Source: Sarocladium kiliense (Eukaryota; Ascomycota; Sordariomycetes; Hypocreales; Sarocladiaceae). From it: a stretch of DNA of 56,101 nt. The stretch lies in NCBI GenBank assembly GCA_030734395.1, contig JAUZTG010000040.1:1-56101 (forward strand). The letters run 5' to 3'. Of this stretch, positions 48,694 to 56,101 are shown one piece after another. A model generated the notes under the pieces. That model did not search any database. It saw only the letters and a program-made list of their open reading frames with translations, and was not told the origin of the DNA. The position numbers and the translations under genes are program-made. Numbering within the stretch: the first letter of the stretch is position 1; each line of letters begins with the position of its first letter.

Positions 48694-50379
48694 TTATCTG
48701 ACTTCTTTCGCTAGATATTCAGAAAATGCCAGCCATTCACAGTTCTGACTGCAGCCTGTCTGACAACCTAGACATAGTGCCCAAATGTCTTCGTTGCTAG
48801 CTGTGGAGCTCGCCGGAGAGTATCTGAGACCTTCTAAGGAGTGCAGAAGACTCTGTAGATGAGATGGGCCTGTAGCGTCAGGAGCTAAAGCATGAATGCG
48901 CTTCGTGAGACCTGAGCAGGCTGCGATATCCTGAACCTGGGTCGAAATAGTAGATGCTGTGCTGCATGAAGCGTTGGAAGTGGTCACCTCCTTGAATAGA
49001 TTGACTCTCTCCTGCTGCCGATCTCGGCAGGCACGTATAACCTCCGGAGGCAAAGACACGGCGTACTGTATTCTATCCTCGTCGTCGCAATCGACGCTCA
49101 AGGACGCAGAGGCCAGGGCTCGAAGTCGGAACAGCCCCTCGGTCCAGGGATCCGATGCCTTCCCCCCCCAAAGTTGTGCCACTTGCTTTTCGACAAGGGG
49201 CGAAATAGGTATCCGTCTCCCCGCCTGGCGCTCTCGATATCGATCAACCATATAGGCAAATAAAAACCCAGCAGAGCCGAATCGAGGAACAATATCCGGT
49301 GCACCACTGTCAAGCAGGCGATCCATGAGATCCAAGTACAGCGAATGGTACTTTGCTCGGCGTGACATTTCAGACTCTTCCTGCTTTTCGCTTCGATCGT
49401 TCGTAACGATCGTCTTTGTCGGCCTAGTCATGTCGTGCTTGTAAACGCGAGTCGTCATTTTTCCCAAGTCCATAGCGATACAATTACAGATACCCGCCTC
49501 AAAGAACCAAGAGTCAGGTAAAGTCCCAGTGTCCTCAATCCGCGCAAGGCAGATAAGAACGCCTAGGGTATCGGCTGTGCGCGCGCGATACACCGTACTA
49601 TCCCAGACCGTTGAGCTCTGGCTCAGAACACCGTGAAGACGAGAGCGAGGATCCTCCTTTTGGTGAATCTCCACTTTCTCGGCGTATTGCAAAATATATT
49701 GCAGTACCAGTGATAGTAGCACATGCGTGGCGTCCCTACCCCATCCATTGGTCTGCATTTGCTGTATCATATCATAAGCTGACATCTGGAACATGCGGAA
49801 TTTGCCATGGACCAGATCCAAAGGCGGTATGCAAACATCGTCCGACATTGTCGCGAGAGCCGTGTATTGCAGGGCAAGTTGGCTGGCATCATACCGTTTG
49901 CCAAGCCAACACGCAAGCCACTGCAGACTTTCTCGACAGCTTGCAAGAAGTATAGTATCGATGCTGGCATCTTTCTTCTGAGCCCAATCTGTGTAGTCGA
50001 AGGGTAAAACTTCATTAACTTTCCGACCTTGGTCAACCAAGCCCAGAACTGACTCGAGAAGCGGCCAGAGATTGATTTCGTGCCGCTGGGAGACAGCGCT
50101 ATACTCCCCAGCCTTGCCCATGAACGTGAAAAGACCGCGTGTTTTGCTGTTGTATACCGAGAAAGCGGCTTCCCTGTTCGCTACTGGCTCGTATAAGCGG
50201 TTATAATGCAAAAACTTGCACAATACATCCTTTGCGCAGCATGGTCCGCAGTAAAGGGCATGTGCCGAGTTCAAAAGTTCGAGATTAGTCAAACTTGCTG
50301 CCAATTTCCCAAAGGCATCCGTTGCTGAGCCCTTGTAGTATAGGAAATCACTCGTAACTTCACGGACCGGGGGGGCCAT
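48694..50379 (-). CDS. Orphan protein, 561 aa
   Basis: Single open frame; the ATG at 50379 is chosen because the frame upstream starts only with TTG. Ordinary amino-acid composition and helical texture throughout suggest a folded protein: SAHALYCGPCCAKDVLCKFL, LWPLLESVLGLVDQGRKVNE, ALATMSDDVCIPPLDLVHGK, CIAMDLGKMTTRVYKHDMTR, YHSLYLDLMDRLLDSGAPDI, FLFAYMVDRYRERQAGRRIP. The C-terminal 60 residues contain C-rich ALCLGCQTGCSQNCEWLAF. There is no signal peptide or obvious catalytic signature. Clustered Asp-containing helices faintly recall class I terpene-cyclase-like folds, but I see no DDxxD/NSE pair and do not claim it. It sits alone between AT-rich blocks, so horizontal acquisition or a lost cluster is possible. 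Confidence 0.7.
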   Translation of the reverse strand: MAPPVREVTSDFLYYKGSATDAFGKLAASLTNLELLNSAHALYCGPCCAKDVLCKFLHYNRLYEPVANREAAFSVYNSKTRGLFTFMGKAGEYSAVSQRHEINLWPLLESVLGLVDQGRKVNEVLPFDYTDWAQKKDASIDTILLASCRESLQWLACWLGKRYDASQLALQYTALATMSDDVCIPPLDLVHGKFRMFQMSAYDMIQQMQTNGWGRDATHVLLSLVLQYILQYAEKVEIHQKEDPRSRLHGVLSQSSTVWDSTVYRARTADTLGVLICLARIEDTGTLPDSWFFEAGICNCIAMDLGKMTTRVYKHDMTRPTKTIVTNDRSEKQEESEMSRRAKYHSLYLDLMDRLLDSGAPDIVPRFGSAGFLFAYMVDRYRERQAGRRIPISPLVEKQVAQLWGGKASDPWTEGLFRLRALASASLSVDCDDEDRIQYAVSLPPEVIRACRDRQQERVNLFKEVTTSNASCSTASTISTQVQDIAACSGLTKRIHALAPDATGPSHLQSLLHSLEGLRYSPASSTASNEDIWALCLGCQTGCSQNCEWLAFSEYLAKEVR

Positions 50380-52241
50380 CTTCAATGCTGAGAGACGCTT
50401 GCGTCAATTCTTTTTCGGAAATACAGCTTGCAGTAGTGACGTACCTTATAAGGGGTCAAGTAATGATTTTGAAGAGGAGGTGTTCTAAGAGTAATGAACT
50501 GAAAGGATACTATAATACCCAGCATCTGCAACACCATGTATTTATCTAAAATAGCTTCCGCAAGGATCGACTCACGAAATTCCAAGGTTGGTTCACGATT
50601 CCTGGTTTAGTTTATGCCGAGGCAACTAATCTTCTCATCCAACATCACTCTTATGTAATGAGACAGAGAAAGTTCACTGTAGTCAATATGACAGCTCATC
50701 TTCAACCATCGGGGGATCCACTAGTAATGTTGGATCGCATAGTGGTGGGACATTTTCTGCGTTTCATCGTGGATGACAGAGATAAGCATGGCTTTAACCA
50801 TGGTACCTCCTGTCAGGTCCTAGGGTTAGAGAAGCAAATAATGAGGTATCATATATTTGAAATTATGAAGGCTCTATAGGTCATTTCCAGCTCTTTGGCT
50901 CAGCTTGCCATGTAGTTGTATGTCTTGCTTCATATTCCTTTCGAGTCAGTAGGATCTGTCACATGTTACAGGTAGCTATTACCGCTCCCCCACCTGCCTG
51001 CAGGTTGGGGGGGACTATCACTTCTACAGACACATCATCTACTTTGCTTGCTACGCATTTGAACCTTGTGTAAATAGTATTGGATTCATCCCATGCATTA
51101 CAGTTTCGTTCTGACTCCTGGCTGGAGGATTCACTCCGTCAGAGCCACGCACTGTTCTGAATCGAATAATCGTCTTGGTAGTTGACGCGAGTTGAGACTT
51201 TGCTACATATCACATATTTATCAAATTCCGGTGTGGGTAGTGGCAGAATATACAAATCACAGAGTCCCATAACTGGCTATAGTGTTCCACTATCAATGCT
51301 TCAATCTTATAATCGCAGAGCTGATAGCACGATAATAATAGTAGTATATGACGTAAGTGGCTACTGGTATGCATAGCGCAAGCAGCCCCCAGAACTACTT
51401 GGTGTGTTACAGTGCAGAGTTACAATGTAGGATATAAACCGGGTTTATCAACGTGAGGTAGCCCAGGAGTGCAAGGTTAGGCTCCTTAGAACAAGTATCC
51501 TGGTTCTTATATAAGATCTCAGTACTTAGTTTTATTAATTTATTTTATTAATTTAATTATATTATATTTATTCATTTTTATAATAATAATACTAAAAGAT
51601 ATAAAGAATTATATATATCAAGAAATATAGTTACTTAATTTTAATTAGAAATAAAATCAAATAAAATCAAATAATATAATAAATTATAAAATATCAATAT
51701 TATAAGACGTTAAGAGAAAGAAGTTAAAGATATAACAATTATAAATCCTTATTAAGCTATTATAACTAAGAGGAAATTTCTTTTATAATAATTATATTAT
51801 ATTAAATATTATACTTAATAATTTATTTTTAAAATACTTTTATATTATTATTAAAATATTTATTATATATTTTATTTCTTAAACAATTAATTTTAACTTT
51901 ATTAACCTTTATTTAAATTTAAGACTTTTATTTAAAGATATATAATACTTATTAAAAAGCGCTAATTATAGAGGCAAGAGAGGTAGTATAACGAAATAAA
52001 AATCCTACACAACAAACCCCTATATTATTTATCATCATATGCAGCAGAATCACGAGGAAGTGTTAACGTTACTAGAAATAGAGATTAAGCCGCCTGGTAT
52101 ATCGGCCAGGATTAAACTTCACGAGAGACGGCTTTCCCTAAGTCAAAAGCCATGTTCTACAGTTTATAGTCTTCAACGTAGTAAATAATCATTAAATACA
52201 GCTTCGAGCGTTCTGAGTGTGCTACCTGTAGCGCTATAAAC
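50380..52241. other. Intergenic with an AT-rich block
   Basis: No domain-bearing frame. 51520-51990 is strongly AT-rich (TTATTAATTTAATTATATTA-type), like the 46-kb block, and probably decayed repeat DNA. A short CCCCCACCTGCCTGCAGGTTGGGGGG inverted repeat (about 50987-51012) could fold. Confidence 0.6.
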
Positions 52242-53708
52242 CTATTCTGTAACACTATTCTCCTCCGCAATCTGTGCTTTCCCTCCAGCTGTCTCCATCC
52301 CATCCTGGCGATTTTGCAAATCGCCTAGATGTACTCTTCGACGGGCATCAATATACATCATATACTCATGGTAAGTGTGTGGAATGACGCGAACGCTCTT
52401 GGGTACTGAAAAGGTGTAGTTGAACTGGCCGGTTGGCTTGGCAAAGCCATGCTCAACGTCTCGCACCTTGCTGTCTACTCGCACATGCACACGCGTGACA
52501 GGATTCTCTGGATCCCGCTGTTGTGGCTCACTGCCGTCCTCTTCCAACAGTGGTGGATCTGTAAACGCAACCGTGGCCTTGAGGTATAGAACACTACCAA
52601 CGGGAACGGGGTTGCGGAACGTGCAGGGATCGGCACTGATGAACGTCGGACGGGCGTGAGCAAAACTGGCTGCACAGCAGAAAGCTAGTTCAAATGTCTG
52701 CTTCAAGTGAAAGCCGCCAAAGATCATGGTCTGATGTCGATTGCGGTACTGCGGTTGCATGATCGAAGCTGTTGAGAGCGTGGTCTTTGCCATCTCGATG
52801 ACATCATCTGGTTGTCTGATGTCGTTGTTAGGGTCGTGATACTGCAGCTGGCGTAACCACAGTTTATGGATCAACGCAGACTCCGGGTCATTAGGTTCTG
52901 TTGCGAGAAGCGAGCTCTGCGCGATCCTCTTCTTTGCCAGCGACTTGGCCTCGCCGGCCTTGAAGATTGCCTCTTCCTCTGGCGTCTCGCAGATGAGAGC
53001 CGGAATGTTGACAGGCTTTTTGGTACAAGGATCAAGAGCCACCATGGTGAATGTACATGTCAGAAGCACATCCTCTGGCTTGCTGGGCTCGCCCTCGGGA
53101 CGAGCACGTGCGACACGGCAAGTGATCTCTGCGCTACTTCTTCCTGAGGCATATGTAACTTGGCCGCTGTACTCAAGATCGCAAATCTCAATGAGTGGAT
53201 GCGCAATCGTGATGCGGTCCAAGGCGGCTGTTACGACGGTCACGCCAGGTCCGGTGTGTTTGTACACAATAATGCCAGACAGCGCGTCAAGGTCCATGAA
53301 AATCGTCCCCAGTCTGCCGCGACGTCAGTCAGATCTTGAAGATCACAGAGCGTCATCATACCTGATGTGTCCTGAAGCATTGATGTATGTATCAGAAAGC
53401 CAAGGATCTTGGCCAAGAGGCAGGACGACGCGATGATAGCTGTCGCGCATCTTCCTAGGTGATAAATCTCGCTCTTGGGGGTGATCCTTGGCGGCAGTAG
53501 TCGCTTTGCCATCTTTCTGACTCCTGAATGCTTCGATCCAAGGCGTCGGCAATCTCTCATCGGCCAGGCCCCGGAACACGCCGTCAGTGCGATTGATTGT
53601 GGTGCCGTGCAAGCAGCGTGACAGTTTGCTGACGGGGTGGCGGTTCAGGCCCGCGCGGCGGCAGCCGGAGGCAAGCAATAAGCTTATGGGGTTTCTCAGA
53701 CTCGCCAT
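52242..53708 (-). CDS. Mitochondrial-type acyl-CoA thioesterase (double hotdog, ACOT9/10-like)
   Basis: Exon 1 is 53708-53362 and exon 2 53313-52242; the 48-nt intron (GTATGA, CTGAC, CAG) is in phase, giving 472 aa. The first ~38 residues are basic and Ser-rich (MASLRNPISLLLASGCRRAG..), a plausible mitochondrial presequence. The first hotdog begins at the splice junction: YINASGHIR-LGTIFMDLDAL, DLEYSGQVTYASGRSSAEIT. The second follows at RNRHQTMIFGGFHLKQTFEL, PTFISADPCTFRNPVPVGSV and RVHVRVDSKV. Such enzymes hydrolyse acyl-CoA to free acid and CoA. The gene is divergent from the aminohydrolase gene, with a 331-bp shared upstream region. Confidence 0.9.
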
Positions 53709-54039
53709 TGCAAGATGACTGCCTGTCTGCCTGCTTTCCCACGATCCAAGTGTAAGTCGTGTATTTTCGGATAATTACCTTGCGACTTCGGCAATCTCAA
53801 CCTTGTTTCGGGTTCTTCCGCGAGCAAGGTGGGTATGCATCTATTGAGGCTCAGGCGCGTATCGCTTAAATGCTTATTCTACGCCTGGGAGCGGAGAAGC
53901 GTGCAATAGGTTGCTCGCTGGTGTAAAGCCTTAACAGATCGAAGACTTGCCTCGTCAATCGCTTCAGTCACCTGAGGGCCTCGCCATTCAATTCTTCTCT
54001 CAAGCCTCTGGTTCGTCCAAGGAAACCAACGCCTCTACA
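53709..54039. promoter_or_regulatory. Bidirectional upstream region
   Basis: 331 bp between the start codons of the divergent thioesterase and ureidoglycine aminohydrolase genes. No strong TATA box. The plus frame stays open upstream of the aminohydrolase ATG but only from a TTG at 53947. Confidence 0.45.
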
Positions 54040-54879
54040 ATGGGTGATCGCAAGAGCATCAGCGCGTACTATGCCCCTCGGGGCGGCCTACCACCCCAAA
54101 CTCAGCTTCTCACAGACCGCGCAATGTTCACTGAGTCTTATGCTGTCATACCAAAAGGCTGCTTCAGTGACATCGTAACCAGCTTCCTGCCTTTTTGGGA
54201 CCGGACACGGCTCTGGGTCATTGCTCGACCGTTGTCAGGATTCGCTGAAACCTTCTCGCAGTATATCATGGAGGTCCAACCTGGCGGTGGGAGCGATCGG
54301 GCTGAATTGGACGAAGCTGCAGAGGGCGTCTTGTTCATCGTGGAGGGCGAGGTTACCGTCACGATAGCAGGCGAGGCCCATACGCTTCACCCTGGCGGTT
54401 ATGCTTTCTTGCCTCCGAAGAGTGGCTGGACTTTGCGGAACAACGGCAAGGATGATGCTCGATTTCACTGGGTGCGCAAAGCCTACGAGTATGTGGAGGG
54501 ACTTGCTGCCCCCGATCCAATTTTCCTCAACGAGACGGACATCCCTCCAACGCCGATGCCGGACACGAATGGGGCGTGGGCCACTACGCGCTTCGTTGAT
54601 CCAAACGACATGCGCCACGATATGCACGTAACAATTGTCACTTTTCAGCCCGGCGGAGTTATCCCATTTGCCGAGACACATGTCATGGAGCACGGCCTGT
54701 ACGTCCTCGAGGGCAAGGCAGTCTACCGCCTAAACCAGGATTGGGTCGAAGTCGAAGCTGGTGACTTTATGTGGCTGCGGGCTTTCTGTCCACAAGCTTG
54801 CTATGCTGGTGGTCCAGGTAAATTCCGCTATCTGCTCTACAAAGACGTCAATCGGCACGCGAAATTCCGCCTGCCTTGA
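54040..54879 (+). CDS. (S)-ureidoglycine aminohydrolase, bicupin
   Basis: 279 aa from the ATG at 54040 (MGDRKSISAYYAPRGGLPPQ), the family's usual beginning and size; AllE-type enzymes are about 260-300 aa. Two cupin barrels: the first holds FSQYIMEVQPGGGSDRAELD, EGVLFIVEGEVTVTI and HTLHPGGYAFLPP. The second holds the metal site E212-x-H214-x3-H218 (AETHVMEHG) and Q252 (CPQACYAGG). The spacing 2/4/34 is what I recall for the manganese ligands of the plant enzyme. It converts ureidoglycine to ureidoglycolate and ammonia in purine/allantoin degradation. The frame is intact, codon use ordinary, and it looks like a core metabolic gene. Confidence 0.92.
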   Translation: MGDRKSISAYYAPRGGLPPQTQLLTDRAMFTESYAVIPKGCFSDIVTSFLPFWDRTRLWVIARPLSGFAETFSQYIMEVQPGGGSDRAELDEAAEGVLFIVEGEVTVTIAGEAHTLHPGGYAFLPPKSGWTLRNNGKDDARFHWVRKAYEYVEGLAAPDPIFLNETDIPPTPMPDTNGAWATTRFVDPNDMRHDMHVTIVTFQPGGVIPFAETHVMEHGLYVLEGKAVYRLNQDWVEVEAGDFMWLRAFCPQACYAGGPGKFRYLLYKDVNRHAKFRLP

Positions 54880-56101
54880 TGAGGTCTTCGAGTCACAACG
54901 TCCAGCTCTGAGCTTCACCGCGACGAATATAGTTGCTGCCAGGAATATGCCAAATATATATCCATGTCTGGTCCATCAAAGCTCTACTTAATGCCATTGA
55001 TCACCGCTGAAGTATATGCCAGCCAGTATGCAACCATCTGTCCGCCAGCGAATTTGTAGGCACATTACGTGTAGAGCTGCTGGTGACGACGACTGCTTGG
55101 TCCTCGGGGATCATAGGATCCCAAGCGCTCTTCTCGATCAAGTCAGCACCAGTTTCAATGTCATATGCTCAGGTCTTATACACTCTGCAGCCACAATCAA
55201 CGCCGGACTTGCTGGCCCTGTCCAATCAGGACCGAAAGGCCCAGTCATGTCTACTTGAATACAGACATAAATCACACGGCGGCATTCTTGCATGGGAGAG
55301 AGGACTGGCATATATACTGGCTCGTGTGGAAGTTGTACAGGGCGAGGTCGGATCCTGCTTTAGAGTGCCGCATGCTGATGCAGACCGGTGAGCTACTACC
55401 TAGTATTTAACCCACCGTATTGCACTCCGCAACGACTTTGACACACGATTATTGAGCGGCTCGACTACTAGTGGCTGATGCCCATGCTGTCGGCGGTCAG
55501 CAGCATCAGCGTCGCGGCCTCTTCTTCTTCCGCGACGAAACCTCCCAGGATAGTTTTATCTTACACTATTGGCAGACTGTCTATCTATGTAGGCTTTGAG
55601 GTGAGACTTATCACGGAAGACCTGGAAACTTGCGGAGGTTGACATTGGCCGACAGGTATTTACCTCCTGGTCCAGAGCGCTGAGGAAAGCCTGGGTTGGT
55701 GTGTTGGTGAATACCAATGCGGTCCACAGCACGCGTTGGCTTACCCTGTACTTAGAAGCCCTGCTCACTTGACCATCAACTCCCAATTACAACATAAGGC
55801 AAGGTAGCTAACAAAATTGCCGCTTTCTGTATCAAGGACTCTCGCTTAATTACAAAACACATAATATCTAACGTCAGCATGTGACATGATCTTAAAATGA
55901 TTGAGGCGGTTATGGAAACTTGAAGAGTCCTGAGGAGGCGCCTTGTATTCCACAATCAAGATATACCAATTCTACCTTAGCTCAATCTGGCCCCGAATGT
56001 TTAGGGGTGACGGACTTTGATGAGTATCTGGTCTCATAGCTATTAGTTTGATATTTACCGTTGCAGCATTGAAGCGTGGTTCAGTCACATATCTATAAGC
56101 A
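54880..56101. other. Intergenic or partial gene remnants to the window edge
   Basis: On the minus strand 55250-55022 two coding-like stretches occur in different frames: MTGPFGPDWTGPASPALIVA, then YDIETGADLIEKSAWDPMIP and VVVTSSSTRNVPTNSLADRW, ending at a stop. They may be exons of an unrecognised gene or a decayed one. The remaining ~700 bp shows nothing convincing. Confidence 0.4.

Noticed and set aside
48694..50379. Terpene synthase assignment for the orphan protein
   Set aside because: Only a vague helical resemblance; no paired DDxxD and NSE/DTE metal motifs were found.
53947..54039. Upstream start of the ureidoglycine aminohydrolase
   Set aside because: TTG codon and no homology to the family; the ATG at 54040 matches the normal N-terminus.

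Overview
The window is the left end of a chromosome from a filamentous ascomycete (Pezizomycotina). It opens with perfect telomeric CCCTAA repeats. Genes have short introns (mostly 44-60 bp) with GT..AG ends and CTAAC/CTGAC branch sites. The protein families are typical of filamentous fungi: HeLo- and PNP-type NACHT/ankyrin receptors, a DUF6604 protein, a WOPR regulator and a LaeA-like methyltransferase. I cannot name the species.

Layout. 1-103 is the telomere. 104-1840 is subtelomeric repeat: a run of short hairpins (200-406), then five copies of a palindrome-bearing unit spaced 150/175/150/175 bp. 1841-6105 is an apparently intact non-LTR retrotransposon with a 1140-aa ORF (two C2H2 fingers, reverse transcriptase, CCHC knuckle, restriction-like endonuclease). 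Its 5' end faces the telomere and degenerate telomere-like repeats lie at its 3' end. 6.4-15 kb holds a MADS-box-like small protein, a PFU-domain chimera related to Doa1/PLAA, a relic of a TPR protein, a DUF6604 protein and an orphan protein. 16.1-23.4 kb is a HeLo-NACHT-ankyrin-ZZ receptor bracketed by inverted ~610-bp repeats. 23.6-35 kb has a minisatellite, three minus-strand acidic or orphan genes, a kinase pseudogene, a WOPR-family regulator, an orphan with a PPPY motif, an eight-exon LaeA-like methyltransferase and an orphan nuclear-type protein. 37.4-41.2 kb is a second receptor, PNP_UDP-NACHT-ankyrin. 42-44 kb has a damaged MYND-finger gene and an orphan gene. A segment of ~270 bp here is duplicated at 35.3 kb. 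45.8-48.7 kb is AT-rich repeat DNA with a 186-bp foldback element and a GC-rich tandem repeat. 48.7-50.4 kb is an orphan 561-aa protein. From 52.2 kb ordinary metabolic genes begin: a divergent pair of mitochondrial acyl-CoA thioesterase and ureidoglycine aminohydrolase.

How it fits together. This is a classic dispensable subtelomere: a telomere-directed retroelement at the tip, duplicated and decayed genes, and two intact STAND receptors with different death/signalling domains. Each receptor carries nearly identical 33-residue ankyrin repeats, which indicates very recent repeat homogenisation. The two regulators (WOPR and LaeA-like) are of types that control morphology and secondary metabolism, but no biosynthetic cluster is visible here. 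Exon structures were deduced from splice motifs plus reading-frame phase. No function claim has been tested by database search.
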